From contig JARLHR010000041.1 in NCBI GenBank assembly GCA_031292145.1, forward strand, positions 1 to 64,000: 64,000 bases of DNA, given 5' to 3'. Positions 9,144-17,579 of this stretch are shown one piece after another. Each line of letters begins with the position of its first letter. The first letter of the stretch is position 1. The notes below the pieces were generated by a model. It saw only the letters and a list, made by a program, of their open reading frames with translations, was not told the DNA's origin and searched no databases. The DNA is from Clostridium sp. GTDB taxonomy: Bacteria; Bacillota; Clostridia; Clostridiales; Clostridiaceae. Position numbers and translations under genes: made by a program.

Positions 9144-9869
9144 ATGTATAAAGTTTGCGAATTATCAAAAAAATATGGGGAACTAGAAGTATTAAAAAAC
9201 ATAAGCGTAGATGTAAAAGAGGGCGAAGTTGTATGCATTATAGGACCATCGGGCTCTGGAAAAAGTACATTTTTAAGATGCTTAAATTTATTTGAGATTC
9301 CAACAGGTGGAAAAATGTATTATAACGGAAAAAGCATTATGGATAAGGACTTAGATAGCAGATCTCTTAGAGAAGAAGTAGGAATGGTATTTCAAAAATA
9401 TAACCTGTTTCCATTACATACAGTAGTAGAAAATGTAATGCTCGCACCAGTGCTTACAAAAAAGAAAAATAGAAAGGAAGCAGAAGAAATAGCATTGGAA
9501 CTTCTTCAAAAGGTAGGATTAAAAGATAAAGCAGATGTATATCCAAAAACTTTATCAGGAGGACAACAACAAAGGGTTGCCATAGCAAGAGCATTAGCAA
9601 TGGAACCAAGAATGCTTTTATTTGATGAACCAACATCAGCTTTAGATCCAGAATTAGTTGGAGATGTATTGGATGTTATGAAACAATTAGCAAAAGACGG
9701 TATGACCATGGTAGTTGTAACTCATGAAATGGGATTTGCTAGAGATGTATCTGATAGAGTAATCTTTATGGACAAGGGTTATATAGTTGAAGAAGGCTCG
9801 CCAAAAGAGATTTTTACAAATCCTAAAAATGACAGAACGAAAGAATTTTTATCTAGAGTATTAAATTAA
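9144..9869 (+). CDS. Polar amino-acid ABC transporter, ATP-binding protein
   Basis: A 241-residue ATPase of the GlnQ/HisP class that powers amino-acid import. It has Walker [11 protein letters not shown]-loop [13 protein letters not shown] signature [15 protein letters not shown], Walker [15 protein letters not shown] and the switch histidine in VVTHEMG. It is first of three genes (ATPase, binding protein, permease) with a terminator-like hairpin in the leader. Only one permease gene is present, so the importer would use a permease homodimer. Substrate is unknown. Confidence 0.93.
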   Translation: MYKVCELSKKYGELEVLKNISVDVKEGEVVCIIGPSGSGKSTFLRCLNLFEIPTGGKMYYNGKSIMDKDLDSRSLREEVGMVFQKYNLFPLHTVVENVMLAPVLTKKKNRKEAEEIALELLQKVGLKDKADVYPKTLSGGQQQRVAIARALAMEPRMLLFDEPTSALDPELVGDVLDVMKQLAKDGMTMVVVTHEMGFARDVSDRVIFMDKGYIVEEGSPKEIFTNPKNDRTKEFLSRVLN

Positions 9870-9984
9870 GATTTAGATATAAAGAAAACTTGGTTATTTA
9901 GAAAAATAGTAGGTTAATTAAAGGTTGTAAAAATAAGTATAAGCTTTAAATATAAAAAAATAATTATGAAAAGGGGAAATTAAT

Positions 9985-10869
9985 ATGAAGAAAGTATGGA
10001 AAAAATTATTAGTATCAGCAATGGTTGTAGTGAGTTGTGTTGGATTAATGGTAGGATGTGGCTCAGGAGGAGCTGGTGGCAGCTCAGCATCAACAGACAG
10101 CAGTAAGGCAAAAGATACTTTGGCGGCAGCAAAAGAAAAAGGGGTATTAACAGTTGCTTCATCAAATGATGCGCCATTTGCTTTTATGGATGCTAAGACA
10201 AATCAATTTACTGGAATCGATGCAGAAATTATTACAGAAGTTGCTAAGAGACTTGGTATTAATAAAGTTGAAATGAAGCAAATACCATTTGAAAATTTAT
10301 TAGTTGAATTAAACAATAATTCAGTAGATATGGTAACAGACGGAATGTATGTAAAAGACGAACGTAAAAAACAAGCTAAGTTTACTAATATATGGTACAA
10401 AGAAGGGGAAGCTATTGTTATTCCTAAAGATTCAAAAATTGCAAGTAAAGATGATTTGAAAAATGCAGTAATAGGTGGACAAAAAGGAACAGCTTTCTTA
10501 GAAACAGCTCAAAAATGGCAAAAAGATGGCATAGTAAAAGATGTTAAAATATTTGGAAGCCAATCTGAATTAATGTTAGCAGTAAATACGGGGAAAATAG
10601 ATGCTTGTATTACTGATGGAGCGGTTGCAGGATATACATTATCACAAGACAGCAGCCTTAGTTTAAAAATTTTATCACCATATAAAGCAGAAGCAGCTGG
10701 AATGATAGCAGCAGCGGTTAGAAAAAATGATACAGCTTTAGCAGATGCAATTAGCGAAAAAATTGATGAAATGAAAAAAGATGGGACAATTCTCAAACTT
10801 CTTAAGAAGTATGGAATGAATGAAGATAATTTTGTATCAATAGAGGATGGCAAAACTACAGACAAGTAA
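9985..10869 (+). CDS. Amino-acid ABC transporter substrate-binding lipoprotein
   Basis: A 294-residue exported lipoprotein. The signal peptide ends in the lipobox LMVGC, followed by a Gly/Ser-rich tether (GSGGAGGSS). The body is a family 3 periplasmic-type binding domain (bac_SBP_3), with GVLTVASSNDAPFAFMDAKT, FTGIDAEIITEVAKRLGI and DMVTDGMYVKDERKKQAKFT segments. It captures an amino acid outside the membrane and delivers it to the permease encoded 58 bases downstream. A perfect 32-bp palindrome lies in that gap and may raise its level above the permease. Confidence 0.93.
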   Translation: MKKVWKKLLVSAMVVVSCVGLMVGCGSGGAGGSSASTDSSKAKDTLAAAKEKGVLTVASSNDAPFAFMDAKTNQFTGIDAEIITEVAKRLGINKVEMKQIPFENLLVELNNNSVDMVTDGMYVKDERKKQAKFTNIWYKEGEAIVIPKDSKIASKDDLKNAVIGGQKGTAFLETAQKWQKDGIVKDVKIFGSQSELMLAVNTGKIDACITDGAVAGYTLSQDSSLSLKILSPYKAEAAGMIAAAVRKNDTALADAISEKIDEMKKDGTILKLLKKYGMNEDNFVSIEDGKTTDK

Positions 10870-10878
10870 TAAAACAAA

Positions 10879-10910
10879 CTAAAAAGAATCCATATATGGA
10901 TTCTTTTTAG
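10879..10910 (+). terminator. Perfect 32-bp palindrome between binding protein and permease genes
   Basis: CTAAAAAGAATCCATA is followed at once by its exact reverse complement, ending TTCTTTTTAG. It forms a 16-bp stem with almost no loop and a U-rich 3' arm. In this place it probably acts as a partial terminator or an mRNA 3' stabiliser for the binding-protein transcript. It is unlikely to be a full terminator, because the permease must be expressed. Confidence 0.7.
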
Positions 10911-10927
10911 AAAAGGAGGCAGTACAT

Positions 10928-11635
10928 ATGGACATTTTGTCTAACTTGGATTTTAGCACAGCATTTAAATATTTAGTACCTTCACTAGCAGATGGGCTTT
11001 GGATTGTAGTACAAGCAACAGTATTTGGATTCTTATTAGCAATAATATTAGGATTGTTTATTGCAATTGGGCGTATTAGTAAAATAAAGATTTTAAGAGG
11101 ATTTTTAGTTGTATTTTTAGAATTTATTCGAGGAACTCCCTTATTAGTTCAATTAGTATATATGTATTATGTAGTACCACTTTTAGTATCTGCTATTGTG
11201 CAAATTTGGAGCCCTGGATATCAATGTAAAATAAGTTCGTTAGTTGCAGGAACAATAGGACTTGGAATTAATTATGGTTGTTATATATCAGAGGTTATTC
11301 GTTCATCAATATTATCAATAGATGCTGGACAAACAGAAGCAGCGTTAGCGCTTGGTTTAACAAATAACCAAGTTTTATTTAGAATAATAATACCTCAAGC
11401 ACTAAGAAATGTAATACCTGTATTCGGAAACTACTTGGTAATGATGTTAAAGGATACATCACTGCTTGCATATGTATCAGTTAGTGAATTATTATTACGT
11501 ACTCAAAGTTACGCTTCACAATCATTTTTAACTATCGAATCATACACAATTTTAGCAGGGTTTTATTTAATATTAAGTTTACCACTTGCTCAGTTAGTAA
11601 AATTAGTAGAAAAGAAAATGTTAAAATTCAACTAG
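10928..11635 (+). CDS. Polar amino-acid ABC transporter permease
   Basis: A 235-residue integral membrane protein of the HisM/GlnP family with about five helices. It has the family motif RGTPLLVQLVYMYYVVP and the EAA loop (EAALALGLTNNQVLFRIIIPQAL) that contacts the ATPase. The ribosome site GGAGG is eight bases before the ATG at 10928. It is last in the transporter operon; a strong terminator follows at 11827. Confidence 0.93.
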   Translation: MDILSNLDFSTAFKYLVPSLADGLWIVVQATVFGFLLAIILGLFIAIGRISKIKILRGFLVVFLEFIRGTPLLVQLVYMYYVVPLLVSAIVQIWSPGYQCKISSLVAGTIGLGINYGCYISEVIRSSILSIDAGQTEAALALGLTNNQVLFRIIIPQALRNVIPVFGNYLVMMLKDTSLLAYVSVSELLLRTQSYASQSFLTIESYTILAGFYLILSLPLAQLVKLVEKKMLKFN

Positions 11636-11697
11636 ATTATTTAAGGGGTATGAGGAGATCAGTCAGTTAGGTATCATCTGATAAATTATTTTCTTTT

Positions 11698-11755
11698 AGG
11701 CACATGAAAAAAATAAACAAGCATGCTGGTCTATTAATTTCTTGAATGTATCTTA
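11698..11755. repeat. Degenerate family B fragment
   Basis: Begins AGGCACATGAAAAAAATAAACAA and ends CTTGAATGTATCTTA, matching the two B termini imperfectly with nearly all the interior missing. It looks like a deletion derivative. Confidence 0.5.
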
Positions 11756-11826
11756 GATACATTACTTTAAAAATATATATAACTAGAAATATATTATTTG
11801 AATATTGTTAGTTAAAATTTTTACAG

Positions 11827-11889
11827 GTTGTACTATTTTTACTTGTTTTATAGTTAATTGAAACAAGTAAAAGTGGTGCAATCTTTTTT
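11827..11889 (+). terminator. Terminator of the amino-acid ABC operon
   Basis: A long stem with a perfect 12-bp core (TTTTACTTGTTT with AAACAAGTAAAA), extended by GU pairs (GGTTGTAC with GTGCAATC), is followed by CTTTTTTT. Confidence 0.85.
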
Positions 11890-12050
11890 TCATTGTTAAT
11901 TAATAATGAAAATTTTATTAAATAACCGGGAAAGTATATAGAATGAAAGAAATTTTCGTATAAGTCACTCTTTTTTTATGAATGAATATATGATAAAAAT
12001 ATAATAAGCAAAAGTATTTTTTAAATAATTGAAGGATAAAGGTGGGGCTT

Positions 12051-13268
12051 ATGTCAATTTCGGTAAAAGATATACTTAAATTAGATTCCTTGAAAAAAAT
12101 AAAACTTGTAGGTGGAGAAGCAGGTTTAGAGAAGTATATAGAATGGATATATGTAGCGGAATGTTTTGAAAATCCATTAGAAGGAATTAAGTGGTTACAA
12201 GGCGGAGAAATAATTTTTATAACTGGTGTCGGAATTAAAGATAATGAAGAGATACTGTTAGAGTTAATAAGAGGAATAAATGAAAAAAATGGTTCAGGAC
12301 TTATAGTAAATGTTGGTCCATATATAAAAAGTATATCTGATGAAGCAATTAAACTAGCAGATAAGCTTGAAGTTCCATTATTCACACTGCCTTGGGAAGT
12401 AAAACTAGTTGAAGTTTCTAGAGATATTAGTAATGCTATAGTTTTATCACGTATAGAAGAAAATTCGCTTACTCACTTTTTAAGTAATATCTTATTTGGT
12501 GATGGAGAAATAGAAGGCGATGCGATACAAAAAGCAGCGTATTTTGGTTATAATTTAGCGGGGGATTGCTGTATATGCGTTATAGACATTGATGGCTTTG
12601 AAAGGTATTTAAAGCAAAAAAAATTAGAGGATGAAATGAGTATATCTAAGATTAAAATCACATTTAGAAAAATAGTGCAAGATATATTGGAAAAGCATGC
12701 ACTTAAAGTGCCTATAATCGATAAGGATGACGCAGTGATTTTTTTTATTAGATCAGAAGAAAATTGTATGAATAGATTAGACAAGGCATTAAAAGAAATT
12801 CAGGAAGTAATAAAAAAGCGTATGGATAGTCTTTCTGTTAGTGTGGGAATCGGAAATTCTTATAAGGATCTAAAGATGATGAAGCAGTCATTAAGCGAAG
12901 CAGAATTAGCGATTGATAGTGCAAAATGCCAAGGATTAGATGATACAATTACAAAGTATAAAGATATAGGTATTTATGGACTTCTTTTTAATGTAAAAAA
13001 TAGAACAGTGTTAGATAATTATTTAACAGAAGTTTTAGGACCAATAAGCAGCAGTGATAATAAAGATAATAATTTAATTGAAATATTAGAAATGTACTTA
13101 AATGAAAATTGTAATATTACAGTTACAGCAGAAAAACTATTTTTACATAGAAATACTCTTAAATATAAAATAAAAAAAATAGAGGAATTATTAAATTGTG
13201 ACTTACATAATTTTAATGATTGTATGAATGTAAAAATTGCATTGTATATTAATAAGGTTTTAAAATAA
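12051..13268 (+). CDS. PucR-family transcriptional regulator, copy 1
   Basis: A 405-residue DNA-binding regulator. The N-terminal PucR domain (about 1-130) starts MSISVKDILKLDSLKK. A middle GGDEF-like/CdaR region carries KRMDSLSVSVGIGNSYKDL. The C-terminal HTH_30 domain has LEMYLNENCNITVTAEKLFLHRNTLKYKIKKIEELL (shown in part; the HRNTLKYKIKKIE segment is typical). ATG 12051 is chosen over an upstream GTG at 12042; it follows AAAGGTGGGG and matches the start of the paralog at 13598. PucR-type proteins control purine or amino-acid catabolism in response to metabolites. Position between an amino-acid importer and a GABA-type aminotransferase suggests control of that pathway. Confidence 0.88.
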   Translation: MSISVKDILKLDSLKKIKLVGGEAGLEKYIEWIYVAECFENPLEGIKWLQGGEIIFITGVGIKDNEEILLELIRGINEKNGSGLIVNVGPYIKSISDEAIKLADKLEVPLFTLPWEVKLVEVSRDISNAIVLSRIEENSLTHFLSNILFGDGEIEGDAIQKAAYFGYNLAGDCCICVIDIDGFERYLKQKKLEDEMSISKIKITFRKIVQDILEKHALKVPIIDKDDAVIFFIRSEENCMNRLDKALKEIQEVIKKRMDSLSVSVGIGNSYKDLKMMKQSLSEAELAIDSAKCQGLDDTITKYKDIGIYGLLFNVKNRTVLDNYLTEVLGPISSSDNKDNNLIEILEMYLNENCNITVTAEKLFLHRNTLKYKIKKIEELLNCDLHNFNDCMNVKIALYINKVLK

Positions 13269-13271
13269 TAA

Positions 13272-13342
13272 ATGTGAACTTAGATTTAAGCAATAGCTTA
13301 CCAAAATAAGTAACATATTGTGTTCCGGTTTCTATTGTTTAA
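13272..13342 (+). repeat. Truncated family A element, copy A2
   Basis: Carries only the 5' half of the family: GTGAACTTAGATTTAAG, the foot TTACCAAAATAAGTAACA and the loop TTCCGGTTTCT. These match the reverse strand of copy A1. The pairing arm is missing, so it should not fold as a full element. Confidence 0.6.
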
Positions 13343-13452
13343 GTTTTGGAGGGCGTGAACAAAATTATTATAACCCTTGGACATATGAAATATAAAAAGA
13401 TTTTTATATAATATGTAAAAATAAGCAATTGAAAAATTCAATGGGCAGCGTT

Positions 13453-13489
13453 AGTCTATCACTTCTTAGTGATAGACTTTTGTTTTTTT
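13453..13489 (+). terminator. Terminator after the first PucR gene
   Basis: An 11-bp perfect stem (AGTCTATCACT with AGTGATAGACT) has a 4-nt loop, followed by TTTGTTTTTTT. It separates the two paralogous regulator genes transcriptionally. Confidence 0.88.
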
Positions 13490-13597
13490 AGACAATAATT
13501 TTGAATGGAGATATTTAATTATTCAAGAGCTGCCTAGTTATTAGACTTGAATGTTAACTGTTCACTTTTAACTGTTAACTGAATAAGGGGTGGTTAT

Positions 13598-14818
13598 ATG
13601 TCAATTTTAGTGAAGGATATTTTAAAATTAAAATCTCTAGAAGAAATGAAATTAGTAGGAGGAAATATAGGCTTAGAAAAATGCATCGAATGGATATATG
13701 TATCAGAATGCCTTGAGGATCCGCTAGAAGGTATAAAGTGGCTACAGGGTGGGGAGATAGTGATCATTACTGGAGTTGGAATAAAGAGCGATATTAGTGT
13801 TTTAACAAAGCTTATAGAGGGAATCAGCGAAAAAAATGGAGCTGCACTAATAGTAAATGTGGGCAAATATATAAAAGAAATTCCAGAGCAAGCTATTGAA
13901 ATAGCTGACAAATTACAGATAGCTTTATTTACATTACCCTGGGAAGTAAGATTAATAGAGGTTTCAAAAGAAATAAGTAATGCTATTATATTAGCTCGTA
14001 TTGAAGAAAAATTTATGAATGATTTTTTGAATAATATATTATTTGGTCAAATGGACTTAGGGGTAAATATTAAAGAAAAAGCAAACTATTTTGGCTACAA
14101 TTTGCATGGAAAGTGTTGTATATGTATTATAGAAATTAATGGATTTAAAGAATTTCCAAAAACAAAAAATTTGTATGATGAAATGAGTATATCTAAAATT
14201 AAACTTACATTAAGGAAACTTGTACAAGATACATTAGAGAAATATTCATTAAAAGTACCAATTATAAATAATGATGATGAAATTATTTTTTTAAATAGAG
14301 CAGAAGAAAATTCTATGAATAGGCTAAATAAAGCACTTAAAGAAATTCAAGAAATAATTGAAAAACGACTGAGTGGAATTTCAGTAAATGTGGGAATTGG
14401 GAATGGATATGAAGATTTAAACTTAATGAAAGAATCTTTCAACGAGGCTAAAATGGTTATCGAGAGTTTAAAGTGTGAGGGTGGTAATCAAGTAATTAAA
14501 AAATATACTGATATAGGAATATATAGCTTAATATTTAGTGTTGATAATAAAAAAATATTAGAAAATTATTGTAAGCAAGTAATTGGGCCAATTATAGAAA
14601 AAAATAAGAAAAGCAAAGAAGTCAGCTCTATTCAAATATTAGATATGTATTTAAATGAGAATTGCAATCTTACTTTAGCAGCAGAAAAATTGTATTTGCA
14701 TCGAAATACACTTACATATCGTATAAAGAAGATAGAGCAATTATTAAATTGCAATCTGCACAATTTTGAAGATTGTCTCAGAATAAAAATGGCGCTTTAT
14801 ATTAGCAAAACTTTATAG
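13598..14818 (+). CDS. PucR-family transcriptional regulator, copy 2
   Basis: A 406-residue paralog of the gene at 12051, alike over its entire length (MSILVKDILKLKSLEEMKLVGGN against MSISVKDILKLDSLKKIKLVGGE; both end in an HTH_30 domain with LHRNTL). The two probably arose by tandem duplication. The ribosome site GGGGTGG is at 13588-13594. The stop codon TAG at 14816-14818 lies inside the first bases of a family A element. The next gene is the GABA-type aminotransferase, its likely target. Whether the two regulators form heterodimers or respond to different ligands cannot be told. Confidence 0.88.
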   Translation: MSILVKDILKLKSLEEMKLVGGNIGLEKCIEWIYVSECLEDPLEGIKWLQGGEIVIITGVGIKSDISVLTKLIEGISEKNGAALIVNVGKYIKEIPEQAIEIADKLQIALFTLPWEVRLIEVSKEISNAIILARIEEKFMNDFLNNILFGQMDLGVNIKEKANYFGYNLHGKCCICIIEINGFKEFPKTKNLYDEMSISKIKLTLRKLVQDTLEKYSLKVPIINNDDEIIFLNRAEENSMNRLNKALKEIQEIIEKRLSGISVNVGIGNGYEDLNLMKESFNEAKMVIESLKCEGGNQVIKKYTDIGIYSLIFSVDNKKILENYCKQVIGPIIEKNKKSKEVSSIQILDMYLNENCNLTLAAEKLYLHRNTLTYRIKKIEQLLNCNLHNFEDCLRIKMALYISKTL

Positions 14819-15154
14819 ATATTCAAACATTGACTTAGATTTATGTGGTAGTCTACCGAAATTCCATACATTTTTGTTCCACAGGACTATGAAATTTTCA
14901 CTGGAAGGTTCTAAGCATAAGGTTGTGCCCATTTCTGCATGCTCCAAATATAAAATTTTGACAAGCAGTAAATGGTACAACCAATAGATGAAACTCGACT
15001 CACTACGTTCCCTGAGTAAGCGATTCACACCAAATCATAGATTTGGGTTCTCTGCTTAAGAACCTTCACAGCTCAATTTCAAATGCCTGTTTCACAAAAA
15101 TGTATGGAATTTCTAGTATGGAAACACCTTCTAATTATAAATTGGATATCTATA
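14814..15154 (+). repeat. Family A hairpin element, copy A3, with nested insertion
   Basis: Starts TATAGATATTCAAA over the pucR2 stop codon and ends TTGGATATCTATA at 15142-15154. Foot GTCTACCGAAATTCC pairs with GGAATTTCTAGTATGG. The near-apical module has TTGTGCCC, GCATGCTCC, a short hairpin, TTGACAAGC and GGTACAACC. Compared with copies A4 and A6 there is an extra ~72 bp at about 14982-15055, which itself contains CCAAATCATAGATTTGG. The insertion interrupts the descending arm between ACAACC and TAAGAACCTTC. Confidence 0.85.
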
Positions 15155-15339
15155 TGAAATTAAACAATGAACCCCCAATTTATACTAAAGAAAATTTACA
15201 ATCAACAACATTGTAAAGGCATATGGCTTTTGGTCAAAACATACAAAAAGTTTATGGCGTCTGGACATAGAAAAGCTATAGAGAAAGTATTATTATATAA
15301 ACAAGCTAACACATAGAAAACAATGATTTAGTAGACAAC
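15155..15339. other. Intergenic, no feature recognised
   Basis: AT-rich sequence between the A3 element and the terminator-like hairpin. No gene or conserved motif seen; a promoter for the gabT leader may lie here. Confidence 0.3.
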
Positions 15340-15378
15340 GGAGTCTTTCATGTATGGAAACATGATGACTCCATTTTT
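15340..15378 (+). terminator. Terminator-like hairpin upstream of gabT
   Basis: GGAGTC, then TTTCATGT, loop, ACATGA, then GACTCC form a two-part stem, followed by ATTTTTAATG. It may end transcription from pucR2 or act as an attenuator in the gabT leader. It lies 134 bases before the gabT start. Confidence 0.65.
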
Positions 15379-15399
15379 AATGTTTAGTAAAATATAGAC

Positions 15400-15495
15400 T
15401 TTTAAATGAATGATGAATAGTGAAAGATGAAGGAGGAAATTCCAAAGGAATTTCATCATTAATGATTAATTATTAATCATTCATTCTTCATCAAA
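15400..15495. repeat. Small dyad repeat (AATGATGAA/TTCATCATT type)
   Basis: Left arm AAATGAATGATGAATAG and right arm TTAATCATTCATTCTTCAT flank a GGAATTCC-like centre (GGAAATTCCAAAGGAATTTC). A related arrangement occurs at 45034-45168. It lies directly before the gabT ribosome site. Confidence 0.6.
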
Positions 15496-15512
15496 ATAGA
15501 GGGGGATTTAAA

Positions 15513-16853
15513 ATGATAGAAGAATCAAATGTAAAATTAGTAACATCAATACCAGGACCTAAATCAAAGGAAATTTTTGAAGAAAGAAAAAAATATGTAG
15601 CTAATGGAGTATCTGTATCAACAGATATTGCTATTGCAGAAGCAAAGGGTGCTTTGATTAAAGATGTCGATGGTAATGTATTTTTAGATTTTGCAGGAGC
15701 AATCGGTGTTCAAAATGTAGGACATTGCGATGATGAAATAGTAAAAGCAATACAAGAACAAACAGCGAAATATATTCATCCAGGATATAACGTAGTAACT
15801 TATGAATCATATGGAGCTTTAGCAAAGAAATTGACAGAAATAACTGTTGGAGATTTTGAAAAGAAAGTTATGTTTGCAAACAGTGGGGCAGAAGCAGTAG
15901 AAAATGCTATTAAAATAGCTAGAACTTATACTAAGAAAACAGGTATTCTTTCCGCTACAGGTTCTTTCCATGGACGTACAAATATGACTATGTCAATAAC
16001 AAGTAAATATAAACCATATAAAAATGGTTTTGGGCCATTTGCACCAGAAACTTATAAATTTGATTATCCATATTCATATAGAGCACCACTTGGAGTTTCA
16101 GAAGAGGAATATGCAGATGAATGTCTTAATAAGTTAAAAGCTATGCTTAAAACTACACTTTCTCCAGACATGATAGCATGTTTAATAATTGAACCACTGC
16201 AAGGTGAAGGTGGATTTGTAGTACCATCTGCAAAATATATGCAAGAATTACAAAAGCTTTGTAATGAAAATAATATACTTCTTATAGTTGATGAAATACA
16301 AGCTGGATTTGCAAGAACTGGTAAGATGTTTGCTCATGAACATTATGGCATTGAGCCGGATATCGTTACATTATCAAAATCAATAGCTGCAGGAGTTCCA
16401 TTAAGTGCAGTAGTTGCTAAGAAGGAAATAATGGATTCTGCATGTGTAGGAGGAATTGGAGGAACTTACGCTGGAAGCCCTCTTGGATGCATCGCGGCAC
16501 TTAAAGTTATAGAAAAAATTGAAAAAGAAGATTTATGTGGTAAGTCAGTAAAGCTTGGAGAATATATTACTGGAAGACTTAACGAAATGAAAGAAAAATA
16601 CGAGGTTATAGGTGAAGTAAGAGGTCTTGGTTCTATGATAGGAATAGAACTTGTAAAAGATAGAACTACAAAAGAGCCAGCAGCAGATTTAGTTAAAGCT
16701 ATAATTAAAAAATGTTATGAAAAAGGAGTTATATTCTTAAATGCTGGATTACTTAGTAACGTAATTCGTTTCTTACCACCATTAGTAATGACAGATGAAC
16801 AAGTTAAATATGGAATGGATGTATTAGAAGAATCAATTAAGGAATGCATATAG
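15513..16853 (+). CDS. gabT: 4-aminobutyrate-type aminotransferase (class III)
   Basis: A 446-residue PLP enzyme that would move the amino group of GABA, or a similar omega-amino acid, to 2-oxoglutarate, giving succinate semialdehyde. Class III landmarks are NSGAEAVENAIKIAR and SFHGRT (PLP phosphate and ring stacking), the active-site aspartate in LLIVDEIQAGFARTG and the Schiff-base lysine in TLSKSIAAG (about K288). Length and the GGIGGTYAGSPLGC segment fit GabT rather than ornithine aminotransferase, but exact substrate needs testing. Ribosome site GAGGGGG. Two PucR regulators lie upstream. The stop TAG at 16851-16853 is embedded in the next repeat element. Confidence 0.88.
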   Translation: MIEESNVKLVTSIPGPKSKEIFEERKKYVANGVSVSTDIAIAEAKGALIKDVDGNVFLDFAGAIGVQNVGHCDDEIVKAIQEQTAKYIHPGYNVVTYESYGALAKKLTEITVGDFEKKVMFANSGAEAVENAIKIARTYTKKTGILSATGSFHGRTNMTMSITSKYKPYKNGFGPFAPETYKFDYPYSYRAPLGVSEEEYADECLNKLKAMLKTTLSPDMIACLIIEPLQGEGGFVVPSAKYMQELQKLCNENNILLIVDEIQAGFARTGKMFAHEHYGIEPDIVTLSKSIAAGVPLSAVVAKKEIMDSACVGGIGGTYAGSPLGCIAALKVIEKIEKEDLCGKSVKLGEYITGRLNEMKEKYEVIGEVRGLGSMIGIELVKDRTTKEPAADLVKAIIKKCYEKGVIFLNAGLLSNVIRFLPPLVMTDEQVKYGMDVLEESIKECI

Positions 16854-17108
16854 ATATCAAAATGTGAACTTAGACTTAAGTGGTGTCCTACCGAAATTCC
16901 ATACATTTTTGTTCCACAGAGCTATGAAATTTTCACTGGAAGGTTCTAAGCGCAAGGTTGTGCCCATTTCTGCATGCTCCAAATATAAAATTTAGACAAG
17001 CAGTAAATGGTACAACCTTGCACTAAGAACCTTCGCAGCTCAATTTCAAATGTCTGTTTCACAAAAATGTATGGAATTTCTAGTATGGAAATACACTCAA
17101 ATTATAAG
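16849..17108 (+). repeat. Family A hairpin element, copy A4
   Basis: Begins TATAGATATCAAAATG on the gabT stop codon. Arms CCTACCGAAATTCCATACA and TGTATGGAATTTCTAGTATGG pair. The near-apical part is GCGCAAGGTTGTGCCC to GGTACAACCTTGCAC, with the GCATGCTCC and AGACAAGC motifs. The right terminal inverted repeat is lost (ends near AAATTATAAGTT). In copy A6 the same stem reads GCACAAGG with CCTTGTAC, a paired change. Confidence 0.85.
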
Positions 17109-17579
17109 TTAAACTTATATGTTGCTTATTTCTACTTGAGCAATTCATTAATAATTTGTTAATGATTAAAAAATATAATATTTAAGGCAGATAGACTTAT
17201 TATTTTTTGGATTGTGCCTAAACTTATGAATTAATTCATGGGATCTATTAATTATTTATTATAGTTTATAGATTTCATGAATTTTATTTTATATGCAAAT
17301 TACATTAATAAAATCCAATATGAGTGTCGTTAGAAAACATATAAGGCGTATGAAAGAAAATAATATGGCCAAAACCATGATTATTTTTTATCAGGAAAGG
17401 AAGCGGATTGGTCTCTCGGCGAAAGCGAAAATTTGAAAAAGTTCATATTGTTTGAGTGGATTAATTAATGATGCTATAATTATGTTAGATAATAATAATT
17501 TTTTTGTTGAATATTATTATAGATTAAAATCAGAAAGCAAAGTAACTATCTTATATTATAATTAGGAGAGACATAATTT
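17109..17579. other. Intergenic region with two family B terminal fragments
   Basis: 17197-17219 matches a B right end (GACTTATTATTTTTTGGATTGTGCCT begins just before; shown as positions only). 17344-17392 matches a B left end (AGGCGTATGAAAGAAAATAAT), followed by a CCATGATTATTTTTTATC arm that folds back on it. The rest is AT-rich. The promoter for the regulator at 17580 should lie in the last ~100 bases, but I could not fix its hexamers. Confidence 0.5.

Noticed and set aside
14813-15028. Minus-strand 71-codon frame inside copy A3, similar to a plus-strand frame at 37472-37687
   Set aside because: The two peptides match only because the underlying repeat DNA is the same. There is no ribosome site, the frame is absent or broken in other copies, and the DNA is dominated by hairpin structure.
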